DNA from: Macquaria australasica
Lineage: Eukaryota; Chordata; Actinopteri; Centrarchiformes; Percichthyidae
NCBI GenBank assembly: GCA_005408345.1
Contig: SEMN01000319.1
Coordinates: 124,001-188,000 of the forward strand
Length of the DNA: 64,000 nucleotides
Direction: 5' to 3'
Both the position numbers and the translations under genes were made by a program. Shown piece by piece: positions 36,072-48,313 of the stretch; position 1 is the stretch's first letter; every line of letters starts with the position of its first letter. The notes under the pieces are model-generated. The model made no database searches, was not told where the DNA came from, and was given only the letters and a program-made list of their open reading frames with translations.

Positions 36072-36103
<32 letters not shown>
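36072..36103. repeat. (AC)n microsatellite
   Basis: Sixteen uninterrupted AC units. The Cys-Val minus-strand open frame that begins here is an artefact of the repeat. Confidence 0.98.
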
Positions 36104-36105
<2 letters not shown>

Positions 36106-36714
36106 ACATATATATGGTAGGCTGTGATGGAGGCATTTTTAAGGAAGCTTCGATTTATTTATTTACTCTTACGATTTTTTTTCCACAGAGAAACATGGCT
36201 CATCATTGGAAAAAAAAAATGTTTCCTTTAATGTGGTTATTGCGTTTTAGGATGTAAAAGTGTACATACACCTGTACATTTTCCAGAAAAGTATTAAAGG
36301 CCGCTCATCTTCTCCTAAATGACTTGCGATTTTATATAAGAACAAACACAACCTTTTGACCTTTTGAATGACCTCATGGTTACATGTGTCAGTGTCACAT
36401 CTTTTTTCCCACTTCACAAAGACTACTTGTACTAATTCATGGATCATCTGCAGAAAAGAGAAACTGATCAGAAAATTGAATGAATCAGTGATCAATACAG
36501 GCAGATAACAGCTTCCAGACATTGTGAAGGAGTCAAATACAAACAGAGCCATGTTTCAAGCGTACATGAGTGTTTCATACTCCAAAAAGTTGTCAGCGGA
36601 TTAATCCTTTAACTCAGGTGATTGTTACCTTTAATTAGAAATGGCTGATATGTATAAAATCCTCTTTGTGTTATGGTACATTTTCTGAAAATCAATTGAG
36701 AAACTTTTTAACTT

Positions 36715-37042
36715 AAACATACAATGGAGTGGGATGACGCCCCCCCCCCACTGTCTTGGAGGCTGTCCTGTTCAGCCTCAGAGGGCAATTGGTTGACATG
36801 TGGGGGTCGTCAGCTAATTAGGCTCACCTGGGCCCTTAAACTATAAAAGCTGGCCCCTGTGCTCGCTGTCTCTCTCTTCCTACAGCCTACATCCACCCTG
36901 CAGCACCTTCTTTTGCTTGCATTGTTGATATCGCTGATGTCCACACCTCATTGTTCATTTGTGTTAACCTCAGTTTTAATAAATCACTTGTTTGTTTTAA
37001 GTAAATCTCTTGCGTGGACTCCCTCTGAGCCAGTTTGTGACA
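36715..37042 (+). mobile_element. LTR-like unit, degraded, probably solo
   Basis: The segment has the layout of an LTR. A GC-rich U3-like part with a C homopolymer (from 36740) is followed by a TATA box CTATAAAAG (36841-36849), a pyrimidine-rich leader, and an AATAAA signal (36978-36983). It closes near 'gagccagtttgtgaca' (37027-37042). The TG start is eroded ('acaatggagtggg' at 36721) and no target-site duplication is seen. No coding sequence of a retroelement flanks it. The open frame at 36859-37062 lies inside and is not a gene. Confidence 0.5.
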
Positions 37043-38052
37043 GTAGGTTACATATAAATTGACCATATTTCAATTGTAGCAGCTCCTCACTACATGTTCA
37101 AATGTTGAACAATGTTCACTTTTCAACCAACTTTCGCTCTTTTTTTTTTTTATGTACAGAAATATATGTTGATGCATGTTGAGTGAGAGTGAAGAGGCAG
37201 AAAGGAAATGGGGGGGCATGACATGCAACAAAAGTCATTGCTACCAAGGCACTCCGCATGTTTCTTAATGACTGAAATAACACAAATTATAAAGCACATA
37301 AATGTAAAATATCATACCTCAACACTCACCTGTCCATCCAAAATCCTGTTTTTTCACCCGAGGCGCCCCACCTCAAGCATTTAGTAAACTGAACAGATGC
37401 TTGGGTGAAGGGCTCCGTGCAGCTCCTGCTGCCACCTTGAGACAGTTGAACACTTTTTAAGAGTGTTGTTTTGGATGGAGCTGAGATATTTTGAAGTTTG
37501 GAGAGCAGGCAGCTCTCTCAGCGCTGTCAGGAATATGGAGCTGCACCACTTTTCACTGAGGACAGCGAGATAAGCAGAGCTTCCCTGTGGATACTCAGCT
37601 TAAAGGATTCTCCGCTGTTACTTCTCATCTTTGGAAAGCCGTTTTCCATTTCAAAACTCTGAGGAAGCCGAGCCGAGCAGGGAATAATGTGTATTTTCTC
37701 TTTAAGAAGATGATGGTCTCTTTAGAAATGGTGGGTGGCTTGCCATAAGCACTACAGTCAATCGCTCACTAATTGAAAAGCAGCAGCCACACAGATGATT
37801 TCAGGGGTAGAAATTAATTTCTAATATATTTAATGTAGACCACAGAGACCACGTGCCTCAGTTTCCTTTTCCAGTTCCAAACTCAACAGGAAAACCAGTG
37901 ATTAATAAAACATTTACTGGTATTTAACATTTTTGGTACTGTGGCACATTCACTGTATTTGTTCAACAGCTCAATTCACTGAATGAAGACCATGAGATGC
38001 AGTTGACAGAAGAATGTTTACGCTTTTATTGACATGTGACCTCCAGTGACCT
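37043..38052. other. Intergenic DNA, nothing recognised
   Basis: No open frame with protein resemblance, RNA gene or named repeat was seen in this stretch between the LTR-like unit and the hAT-like MITE. Confidence 0.5.
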
Positions 38053-38057
38053 CACTC

Positions 38058-38511
38058 ATACCCCTTTTCCACCAGTTCATGCACCTAATTTTGAACCGTT
38101 CGGAGTAAATTGGTTCGGAACCCAAAAAGTTGGTTCCCAGCTTGTGCGAACTGTGGCGTCATCAGTGGGCGTGTCCTATTCTGCAGGTTGGAAAGAGAGG
38201 ATGGTGAAGGCAGCAGTGGACTCTGGTCCACTATGGTAACAGTCTTCTACGTCTTCTGATCATTAATAGTTAATTTCTGTAATAACAGAACAAAAGCTCG
38301 CAGGTTATCAATGTGATCTTGGTATCTTGCTACTACTGTTTACTTCTGTTGTGCAACGGCCTCTGCTGACGACGCATCCTTAATCACAATGGTTCCACTC
38401 AAAACTGGTGGAAACGCTGGCTGGTTCTCTAGATAGACAGCACCAAGGTTCCAAGACTCCTGAACGGAACCTGTTCAAGAACCAGAGCTGATTTGGTGGA
38501 AAGAGGGCAAC
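38058..38511. mobile_element. hAT-like MITE
   Basis: The left end TACCCCTTTTCCACCA (38059-38074) and the reverse complement of the right end, TGCCCTCTTTCCACCA (ending at about 38509), match over 16 bp with a few changes. The inside holds 'ttggttcggaacc', 'ggaacctgttcaagaacc' and similar words typical of fish hAT non-autonomous elements. An 8 bp target duplication could not be confirmed. The open frame at 38036-38239 belongs to the element. Confidence 0.65.
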
Positions 38512-39756
38512 AGTAGCAAAGATGGAAATAGTGAGATATAGAACTGTGCTGGTTCCAGAGTTGTTTTTTATCACTGTAAATTAACCTTTTCTTTTAATGA
38601 TATCCTCAATGTTTCCTAATACAGGAACAGGCCTCAGTTATTATTGTTATTCATTATTATCCATCCAGTCCATTGTTATTGGATAATTTAACATTATTAC
38701 AGGTGTTATGCTGTGACCATCAGTTTTAATTATTTCAACTTTGTTTCTGAGAAATCATGTTTTTTCAACCTGTTTGGTTGCCATGGAGCAAAGAGCCAAG
38801 AGGCTAAGCTTTGTTCTTGCAACTGGAACAAATTGGAAAAACACCTAATCAACACTGGTTTCTTTTAACCATGACGGCAATCTTTCCTGAATCCTAACCA
38901 GGTACTGTTGACAAAACTTAATCAGACTTTAACCATGGAGGCTGCAGATCAGAAGGCTCTGACAAACAACCTATTTGATGTTAAGGACTTGTTGGGTCAG
39001 ACCACACTGGGGCCCCTTTAGGGTCCAGTCAATATTTTGCATTGAACTAAAATCATGAAATTTCAGCCACACCTGACCCAGGACAAAAGTGGACCCTTTT
39101 CAGGTCCTCTGAGTTTATGAGGGTCAGTTCTGCCCAGTGACTCTTCATTTGTTTTTGCAGTTCTTCATATTTTTTCATCACCCACATTTTTCCAGTTACT
39201 CTGAGACTCCACCTGTCAACACTGGGAGCAGAGCTTCACCTCTGTGACCTCTCAGCTTCTGACTCTGAACTATGACTAAGGCTGTTCTCACACTTGACCA
39301 AAACACTTCTATCCAGACGCAGGAACATTTCTTCACTTGTTTCAGTTTGCAGCTTATCATCAGGCGAATCTCTCAACATCACTTCAGTAATATGCATCAC
39401 TTCACTGTTGATGCTGTTGGTTTAACTAAACTTGGATTTTAAATATGTTACTGAAATCAACTAAAATAAAATATATAACTAAAACAGACTTCATGCAAAA
39501 TTAATATTCTGTGTCATCATCATCAGGTCTGCCAATTTATTGAGAGGTTTTATGGATGTTTGATTTTTCTTGGCACATTGTGTCTTAGCAACGTCTACAG
39601 TTCAGTAGGAAACTCTCACTCAGGTCTCAGTCCAGTATCATCCTCTGTTGCACCCAACAACGTAACATCACCTGCTGTAGACTAAAATATTCTCTCATCT
39701 AATATCTCTGTGACTGTCACACCCATCTTGACTGCCTCTCTCATGAAAGATGTTTC

Positions 39757-40988
39757 AGGTCCTCTGATACCGCTACAGACACGGCTAAACTTGTTATCTT
39801 TTTTTACTGTATGCCAATGATCAAATCTCGAGTATGCACCTCCTCGTGAACAGAGCACATTTTATGAGTTTTGGACATGCAGGAAAGGACAAAGTCAGGT
39901 GACACGAACAGCGGTCTCTTGGCTGAAAGTCCTGTGTTTCTTTGACCCATCCATCCACCCCGACATCCTCCTTACGTGGACTTTGTCACTCTTTATACTA
40001 CGTCACGTGACATTCACAATGACACGCCGTCTCTGCTCAGTATCAGTCAATACAAACTAAATGGTGTGAAATGGTCCTCTAATACCGCTACTGACACGGC
40101 TAAACTTCTCTTTTTTTTACTGTATGCCAATGATCAAATATCCAGCATGCACCTCCTCATGAACAGGTGGCATTCATCAGGCTGAAGCAAACGATTTCCG
40201 AGAAGTTTGTGTAGTCATGTTTCGCGTGTCATGTCTACGTGTTTTAAATTCATCATTTAATGCCGTTAGAGACACCGCATTTTATGGCTTTCCAATCAGA
40301 TTTATTTACATATCCTTTAATCTGTATCTGAGAGTCTAGCAGCTATCATAGCATCATTAGCATTAGCGTTATTGCTACTTAACTAGCCACTAACGTACAT
40401 TAAATGTCTCCACACAAAACGGCATTTTAATGTTAAGACAAGATACCTTTATATTTGGCTTTCTTTTCCTCTTTCCTACGTTTGCTTACTTGAAAACCTG
40501 AAGGCTTGGACCTTTTCATTATGAGCTAAATAGTTTACTTTAGTTTATCTTGATTCTTTCATGAAAACACAATATGTTTGTAGGCCTCTTGACCCCTGCT
40601 CATTAGTCAGGGATTTTGGCTGTCTACAGATACGCCTGTCAGTGCGCACGGCAGAGAGCAAGTGCAGCCAGGCCGGCCACAGGGCAGAGAAACAGTAAGC
40701 AGCTGCAGGGGAGCCGCTGCAAAGTGTATTTCTTTCCTCATTTGCTTATTTGTTGTCGCAGGCAAGGAAAATGAGGGAGGGCGCCCATCGGCTCATTTTT
40801 ATTTATTTTCACTGGTGATGTTTTGGTTTTTTTTGAGGGCGACCGGCACCACCCCAAGGAACGTGGTGCCCTAGGCGACCGCCTAGTTCGCCTATGCCAA
40901 GGGCCAGCGCTGTCTATGACATTCACATGTAAAATGACACGCCATCTCTGCACAATATCAGTCAGTACAGACTAAATGCTGTGAAATA
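39757..40988. repeat. Local direct duplication (order A1-B1-A2-B2)
   Basis: Block A ('cgctacagacacggctaaac', 'actgtatgccaatgatcaaa', 'tgcacctcctc.tgaacag') occurs at about 39765-39863 and again at about 40086-40170. Block B ('gacattcaca', 'tgacacgccgtctctgc', 'agtatcagtcaatac', 'aactaaatggtgtgaaat') occurs at about 40008-40072 and again at 40918-40988. The second A-B spacing is about 590 bp longer and contains a GC-rich insert (about 40615-40912). The arrangement suggests a diverged tandem duplication later split by an insertion. Confidence 0.6.
40615..40912. mobile_element. Probable hAT-type element, right end recognisable
   Basis: The right end (40861-40912) contains 'ccctaggcgaccgcctagtt', 'cgcctatgccaag' and 'ggccagcgctg'. 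This is close to a terminal sequence of a common fish hAT element (reverse complement begins 'cagcgctggcccttggcata'). The left end is not clear. It sits inside the second copy of the A-B duplication. Confidence 0.4.
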
Positions 40989-41789
40989 ACACATGAAAAG
41001 CAAAAAATGCGTTGTGATAACACGTGAAATGACTTAAGACACTGGCGTGTTATTCGTACACCATTTGGTGAGACCAGGCTGGGAAAACTCGTACGAGCAA
41101 ACCTCTCAGAAAAAAGTAAGAGAGGTTTAGGATTAGAACACACAAATGATAGAAACAGTGTCTTGAAGGTTTACTTTAGTTGACGTCTCCTTGGGAGTAA
41201 TTTTGCTGACATCTAAAGCCCTTGATGAGGAGAATCAATCACTAATCAGTCAACTGTCCTGCTTTCTGGACTAGGGCCCTTTCATTCCCATCATGGAGGG
41301 TTCTCCAGCTGCATGTGCGGGGGACAATCAATGGATGTCTACCATGAGTCTGTTAATGACCTGACCTTATAGACCTGAACAGCACTTTCTGCATCCAGGG
41401 GTAATGTCTCAGCCTCTCTACTCTTGATTGGCTGTGACTACATTGAAATTCAAGCCTCACAGCTGACTACATAATCATAATATGAGCAGAATTCTGCCTG
41501 AGAGATGTAGCCTGCACAGAGGTTGTTTTCATCTTATTGCTGTGAAATTGATTTTTCACTCATGTTTAAACTTCTGCAGCCTTGGATGATTTATACCCAT
41601 TCATATATATATAGAGAGGGAGGGGCGGGGAAAAAGAAGATGCAAGTGGGAAGAAAACGGAGGAGATGAATTCATAGAGAAAAGAGGGAGGAAAGACGAG
41701 ATGTGATCATCTTGTGTCTCCAATTTTCTATTTTCCTTGCAGGAAGCATGAATGAAAAAATGAATTCCTACTTTAATTCAATGCTAGAG

Positions 41790-42060
41790 GATTTGTCCAT
41801 CAATCATGGCACCTCACCTCCTCTCATCTCCTCTCCTCTAACCCTCAGATCACCTGCTCTGCTTTTCTTTTCCTCCCTTTCTTTCATCTGTTCTCTCCTC
41901 CTGCTCCATTTGACTCACCTCTTTTTTCATTATAATCTCTTCTCTCCATTCCTGTCACCTCCCTCCCCATCTTCTTCTTTCCTCTCCAGCCCTACTGCCT
42001 CTACATACACCTCCTCTCCAGTTTTTCTTCCTCTCTTCTGTCCACATCAGTGTTCGCAAA
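41790..42060. repeat. Pyrimidine-rich low-complexity tract
   Basis: On the plus strand the stretch is almost only C and T ('ctcctctcatctcctctcct' and variants). The 156-codon Ser/Leu/Phe-rich open frame at 41703-42173 is a by-product of this composition. A second tract lies at about 42915-43135. Confidence 0.85.
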
Positions 42061-42914
42061 AACTACACAAACAAATCTTTTCTACTGACTTTTTCGAGTC
42101 CGGTATTTATCGGACCTGCTCTGGTAGGCTACTGCTTCCAAGAAACACTCACAGCCTCAGACTCTGTGTCTGACATTGACAAAAGCTCTCTGACTCTCGT
42201 GCCAACTCTGCTTTTATATATTGCCAAACTAACTGTCAGTGACTTAAGTGGAAGCACTACAACCTTCAGGGTTCACCAGATTCATTCATGCACCAGAATC
42301 AGACATTAGACTGGTTGATAGATGGTTGAAGACTACTTGTAGCCCGGGAGGTGTCATGAAGAAAAAAAACACAAATCTGTGGCTCTTGAATTTGTGTGCA
42401 CGGATTAGTTAGATTACTTAGTTTGTGCTCTCAATTTAATATTATTTTTGGCGTGATACAGACACTTTCAAGCTCTGTCTCTCGCTCTGTCGCTGCCCAA
42501 ACAAAGCCACAAAGCCACTCCTTCATGAAAAACATACAGTAGCTGTATAGGTTGACTGCTGCCTCTACACACAGGACAACGTCTGAACGTCAGGCTTTTT
42601 TCCCCATATTCCACCTCCGAGACAAAAGCCACAATTTGTGTGGTTTTAGTTGGCGGAGGTGCACACAGACCTCTCCGTGAATCACTAAATACCTTTCATG
42701 TATGTTAAGTTCAGCCTCTTTCAATCATCTTTTAGTTTTCTTGCTATTTGCAGAAAACTAAATATTTTGGAATGATAATGAATTTACTTCCACTCAACAC
42801 CAGCACATCTTATTAGCGTGGCCTGTACTGTTGCCTAAAAGCTACACAACATCTAATTCTCAAAAACCTGAAATAAAATGTAGTTTAGTATATTTGGAGG
42901 TCTGGACCTGACTG

Positions 42915-43135
42915 ATCTCCTCTTAATTTTCTTCTCCTCCCCTCCTCATTTCGTTACCTCTCCTCCCCTACCTTTTCCTCACCCTGTATCTGTTGTCTGC
43001 TCCTCTCCTCCTCCACATTCCTGCTTTCTTTTCCCACCACCATCTCCTTACTCCTCATCACTCCTGTAGTCTCCTCTCTCTCCCATTTCAGTTCGTAGCT
43101 GCATTCCTCCTCCTCATCATGTCCTCTTCTTTGTT
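42915..43135. repeat. Pyrimidine-rich low-complexity tract
   Basis: C/T-rich DNA with recurring 'ctcctctcctcc' words, similar to the tract at 41790-42060. Confidence 0.8.
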
Positions 43136-44348
43136 TTAATCTCTGCTCTTTCGTTTCATCTCACACCGCCGGCTGCAGCACTGATCTGTGCAGCATCACA
43201 TCAGATGTTGCCAGAAAGCCTGCGAGGGTTTACACTGTCCTGCGGTGTGATTCTGCACGGTACCGGAGACGTGATTGTAGAGCGTTTGATCTGTTGCTGC
43301 ATCTTTTGAATTTTCTGATGTTGAAACAACAAATTTTAGCATATTTTTTATGTTATATTCATGCTGAAATTTCAACCTTTTCAGTGATGCTGGGCTTTGA
43401 ATCAGACTGTGGCTGTGAACAGATCGAATTTATCTGCCAGTCTGCAATTTTAAGTTAGTCAGCATAAAATTTTGGCGAGAGGTTTTACAGACAAGATTGT
43501 GTCAGTACCGTTAAACATTATGACCACTACAATTAACACATCTTGAAAATATGCAACAGTAATTCTAGGAACATGTGGAAAAATCACCAATAAATTAAAG
43601 TGACACATTTTAATGAAACATACAGATACGACACCACCCTCCGACACTGTGAGGCGCAATCAATCTGGATCTGCTGACGACCAATTCTGAATGGCAGGAA
43701 GCTGTAATCTAATGACAGATCACAAGGACATGCTGATAAAGGTCAGACTGGAATTACAATATATTTTTAATCCGTTTTTCAAATGTTGATATAATTTTAG
43801 CCCGACAGATGCTTTACACCTTCTAGATGTATATCGGCTAAGAAATGTCTACTGCAGATCCAAAAAAAGTAAGGAAGTTCCTGACATTGAAATGCATCTC
43901 TAGTCTGTTCAGGTCCCTGGAAGCAAAGAGAATAACATTCCTCCAAAAAGTTGAAATATGAATGATGATATGAATCTATAATAGAAACTGGAATATTTAG
44001 ACCAGACCTATTCTTTTAACAAACTTGACTTATATGGCCAACTTTGAGAAACACCTTTATCTCTTTATCTCTTTTTTGGAGCATTTTTATGCCTTTATTA
44101 CAGACACTAGAGAGAGAGAACCAATTTTATGCAACCCTGGTCTGTCAGTATTAACTGTTTCTCAAAAGAGGGTGTGCAGCAGTGTGGCCAACTTAGTGAC
44201 TTTCACGCTAGATTTAACTACTTTTAAGATCCCTTTTGCAACTTAAAAAAAAAAACGCCTACAAAAACACCTTGTGACTGGTTCAAAATTGAAAGTTTTT
44301 CTCAAAATACTACAGAAGCCGAGAACAGCCATCCTTGCAATTATTTTT
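43136..44348. other. Intergenic DNA, nothing recognised
   Basis: No gene, RNA or named repeat that I can support. Short open frames at 43459-43659 and 44025-44246 have no resemblance to known families. Confidence 0.5.
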
Positions 44349-44564
44349 TTAATGCATTTTCTCGTGATAACGGGTTAATTTATCTCGTAGTCTTCTCCTT
44401 AAATGACATGGACTGATCTGAATGTTATCGCTAACAGAAAGACACAATGCAATTTCTGCCTGTGTTAGACCTTGACTGAAGTACAGTGTGATGCCGTGAT
44501 CAATAATGGGTACTGCTTGATCTGACACATGCTGCGTCCTCTCCTCAGCTCCAGTCTGCGTCAC
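44349..44564 (-). pseudogene. Relic of an integrase-type transposon protein (N-terminal helical domain)
   Basis: The 71-residue minus-strand frame contains ITLYFSQGLTQAEIALCLS and NIQISPCHLRRRLRDKL. This matches the helix-turn-helix start of the fish proteins that carry an integrase (rve) core: a region of the form 'YF..G.s..EI...L......IS...L.R.L'. The frame stops after KLTRYHEKMH, before any catalytic core, and nothing resembling the D,D,E integrase follows to the left. It is therefore a fragment. The parent could be a Ginger-like DNA transposon; that is inference from the motif. Confidence 0.45.
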
Positions 44565-44748
44565 CTCCTCTGCTTTCTTATCTTACTGGCCCTCATCACT
44601 CCAGTCCTGTCGTTTCTTCTCCCCCTTTATCTCAATTTCCTCTCCTCTTTCTTTTCCTGCCTCGGCTGGACAATAAAACGTATTCTACTCTATTAATTTC
44701 CTCCTCTCCTCCTGGTGTAAACAGTTTGGGGAGACCGGCGAGAGAGAG

Positions 44749-44767
44749 TGTGTGTGTGTGTGTGTGT
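44749..44767. repeat. Short (TG)n microsatellite
   Basis: About nine TG units just after an AG-rich stretch. Confidence 0.9.
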
Positions 44768-45059
44768 TTAACAGAGAGAAACCAGACAGCTGTCAGTCTG
44801 GTGAGAGGTTTCTACAGGCTAAAATGGTTGAGAGGCACAAAGAGAGGTGACATGATTTATATATTTAAAATGGAGGAAGACAGAGCAGGGAGATGAGGTT
44901 AGAGAGAGAGAGAGAGTTTAGGAAAGAGTGAAATTAATTAAGCGGATTACAAGTGAAAAAATTAAAAGGTGAAGGAGATTTGGGAGAGGAAACTCAAGAG
45001 AATTGAAACACCAAAATGTCAACTGGAACAACTGGCTCTGTCCAAAGTTCACAAAAATG

Positions 45060-45275
45060 GTGACACCTCTAAAGCTGACAAGTTAACACAATATATCTTG
45101 TTTATTTCATTTGTACACAAAGATAAATGTAAAAACAACTGTTTGTAATTTTAGACGAAGCTACGCGCTGTAACTGCCTCCCGACTCCAGCTCTGTACTT
45201 AATGCACAGACATGAGATTGATATCGATCTTCTCAATATCAATCAATAAGTGTATTTCTCAAATGTTAAAATATT
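45060..45275. repeat. Dispersed teleost repeat (family with 46400-46690)
   Basis: 'cctctaaagctgacaagtta', 'atatcttgtttatttcattt', 'aaatgtaaaaacaactgt' and, further right, 'atatcgatcttctc' follow the order of a very common percomorph element. Parts of the same element, including its 'taaaggaatagtttggcatt' end, are at 46400-46690. Confidence 0.55.
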
Positions 45276-46399
45276 GTTTTTAAAAATCCTACACTTCCTC
45301 ATTTTGCTATGTGAGTGAGTTTCAAACACATCCAAAGTGAGCTGACAGGGGGCATTTTCAACAGACAACATTAAATATTGATTAAGTAAAAGAACGTAAA
45401 TAAAGATGCAGAGTTGGAAACAGTCAACTTATGTGGAAAATAAGCGACAGACAGACAGGCGTCTCACAGTGAACGTTCTTTAATTAAGACATGTTTTCCA
45501 GGGCTTGGTTGGTTTCTTTTGTCTCATCAACATTACAGACATTCAGAGGAAACATTCTCCATGGCGATGTGCAAAACAGCGTGTGAAAGGAAAACGGGTA
45601 CATTCTCATTTACTGACTGGCTGGCCTTCAGCCGGAGACACAGACACTTTGTTTTTTTATATTTTCTTTTTTTAAACTGTTCCAAACACACAAACAACAA
45701 CAAGCTCAGTTCATTGTATTGATCTTTAGCGCTTAAAAGAAGAAGAAAAAAGAAAGGAAACTTTGGATTTACACCACTACAGGTAAAAGGCCGTTACTGT
45801 AATTCTTAAACCCTCAGTGGGCCAATTATATTTGCTCCTGTCTTCACCAGGTTGTTGTAACTAGGCCACACCTGGGGTTGATTCACTAACTCCAGCTCCT
45901 ATGGATGTAAATTCACATCCTTCTGCACTGGGGGGGTTATATCTACCTTTTTAACTTTAAGTTTTGTTTCACCTCCACATACTTTCCACTACTTCCTTCT
46001 GAGACCTTCATTACCATTATCTGTCATTACCCAGTAGACATGGTTTTGGCAATTTGCAGGTGAAAAGATGGACAAAATTTATTATGTTTTGAAGACATCT
46101 AGGTTACATATAGTTCTTGTTTCAACATAATTTCAATGATTATATTTCAATATGATGTTAGAATCTGCTACACATTGAAATATAGTCATTTAAACAGTTG
46201 AAACAAAGGTTATATGTAGCCTAGCCATCTAAACAAACTAACTTCTCAACCTAATTTAGCCCAGTTTTAACAAAGATACATAGATTTGAGCTTGAAGGTT
46301 AATTATTGACCTTACAAATAGCAGTTTTTAAATCAAATTGTGCACCTTACTGAAATTTCATACTTGGGTCATGTGATAACAACTGAACCATCTCAATGA

Positions 46400-46690
46400 C
46401 CACTGAGCAAACTTCGTACTTAACAGACAAACGTGAAAGTGGCATCGATCTTCTCATCTAACTCTCGCCAAGAAAGCAAATTAGCTCAAACTATTGCTTT
46501 TAGCTAAATAAATGACAAACTTAGTCATTTAGTCCATCAGTTAAAGGAATAGTTTGGCATTTGGGGAAATTGGTTATGAGGCTACAACCCAGCTGCCGGT
46601 TAGCTTAGCTTAGCATAAAGACTGTGGAAAGCAGGGGAAACAGCTAGTCTTGCTCTGTCCAAAGGCAACATTAAATTCTGTGTATTTCTC
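46400..46690. repeat. Dispersed teleost repeat, two partial copies meeting near 46545
   Basis: The left part has 'gcatcgatcttctcatctaa' and 'ctctcgccaagaaagcaaat' in one orientation. The right part has 'taaaggaatagtttggcatt', 'tggggaaatt', 'ttagcttagcttagcataaa' and 'ggggaaacagctagtcttgc' in the opposite orientation. Two partial copies of one family therefore meet head to head. Confidence 0.55.
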
Positions 46691-46854
46691 AAATTCTGTT
46701 TGGGTGTCTAGATGTTGTTTGACCTGCAAATGATCCAGTTAATGCCTACTGAGTGCTGAAGAACAAACGAGCATTTGACTTTAAATTTCCCCTTAAAGAT
46801 CTAACCTGGGTTTGTAACCGGCAACATTTTGGCACAAAAATTAAACAAAGACAA

Positions 46855-46881
46855 ACACACACACACACACACACACACACA
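46855..46881. repeat. (AC)n microsatellite
   Basis: About thirteen AC units; the overlapping open frames on both strands are repeat artefacts. Confidence 0.97.
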
Positions 46882-47883
46882 GAGCTAATTAAAATGGGAC
46901 TGAAGCACAGGCAGATTATCACAACACCCTGCTTATTCATACATATGCAACATTCATCTTCCACTTTCCAGGAGTGTGAAACACAGTGATGTGGTCAGAA
47001 TACTGTTCAGAACAACCATAACTTAATTACTCATTTTAATTATTTTTTTTTTTGTCATCCTCGTGTTTAATATTAAAACGTGAAGTGTAAAGTAAATGTG
47101 CGCCGGGAGGGTGTGTGATGTAGGAATTGAGCCCAGTGCGTGAACACTGATGTGTTTCTGTGTGTTTCGGGAACTGAAATGAACAGTTTTGATGTGAGAG
47201 GACGAGTTAGAAATGAAAGTGCACACAGTATTGCTTCTGAATGGCAGAGACACCGTGTTTTGTCTTTTTTTAATTTTTATCTCTCACTCTGGTTTAGTTC
47301 ATTTAAGTGTCTTACACACAGTCACGTCCGGTTCACATGTGAGAAAATGTCTTCATATCGTCTGAGCGGATTAATGCAGGATGTGGCAGAGGTGGAGAGT
47401 CCATCCTACCTGTGCTGTTCCTGTCCCAGATAGAAAAAACCGCTGATGTGAAGAGGTGAGAGAGTCCCACAGGATAAAAGACAAAAAAAAAAACACAAAC
47501 AGCTTTCACCAGAGAGGAAAAACTCCAGAGGTGGGACAAAGTCTTTGTATTGCATGTCACAAGTCTCAGTCCCAAATGTTGGCACTAAAAGTCAAGTTCA
47601 AGTCCTAAACCTTGAGTTTCTAGTCCTTAACAACCCATTCTGTCTCTCTCTGAAATGAGTCAAAGTAGAGAAAGAGAGAGACCGTAACTGTTATAATAAT
47701 GTGTGTCATGTTAGAAACTGACGGCTGTTTGTTGATTTTGCATGACAACATTTCTGCCACTTTCAGACCGAAAATACTACTGTATTACAATGAAATGCTT
47801 GTGGCTGCGTTAGTGCAATAGCAACAGGTACAGGTGGGTGAGTAATTACTATCCAGCAAGTCCAGTTTGAGTAATAGATGGGA

Positions 47884-48313
47884 TTGAAGACACCAAAAAA
47901 CTGCACAGCAGTTTATAATCCTTTGAGGCAGGATTTTCGTCAGTCTTGATTACGAGGTAGAAACTACGCCATTCATGTTAGATGGTCATTTACGCACTTG
48001 CACATATTTGATTTGATGAGAGAGTAGCCGATCAACGCTGAATTGCATTGAGCCATGTTCAACTTTTTGTCACGCAGCCCTGTGTTTTTTTGCCAAAGTC
48101 TCTGCGGCAAGACCGCGGATGTATTAATAGATACGAAATACGACACAGTGAATCCGCCTTGCTGCCAATGTGCCCCCTGTGGCCAATAACGGTACTGCAA
48201 CAAAATAATCTCCTGCGGCCCAAAAATGCATTTTCCCCATAGACCACTTTTATAAAAGAGACGCCTGTGAGAAGGCTTTGCGTCACAGTGCTAATGTCGG
48301 TCTGAACACAGCC
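47884..48313. repeat. Dispersed repeat, copy B (pairs with 17455-17791)
   Basis: 'gaagacaccaaaaaactgca', 'cagtttataatcc' near the left and 'cagtgctaatgtcggtct' with 'gaacacagcc' near the right repeat the order seen in copy A. It lies inside the 47526-49055 element and is therefore younger than it. Confidence 0.5.

Larger units (their letters stand above)
33091..36711. other. Intergenic DNA, no gene recognised
   Basis: Open frames here (for example 33665-33953, 34135-34377, 34409-34759) show no family resemblance. The segments 33600-33870 and 34590-34920 are less AT-rich and of non-repetitive appearance, with homeodomain-like TAATTGATAA words near 34680. They could be conserved non-coding elements. 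The TA/GATA tract and (TG)n/(AC)n runs are listed separately. Confidence 0.5.

Noticed and set aside
36072..36103. Cys-Val open frames at microsatellites (also 7720-7965, 46746-46964, 62923-63111)
   Set aside because: They are translations of (TG)n or (AC)n dinucleotide repeats.
36859..37062. Hydrophobic 67-codon frame that could suggest a small membrane protein
   Set aside because: It is inside the LTR-like unit and spans its poly(A) signal; leucine-rich content follows from CT-rich DNA.
41703..42173. 156-codon plus-strand frame
   Set aside because: It runs through a C/T-rich low-complexity tract, which yields Ser/Leu/Phe/Pro codons without stops.
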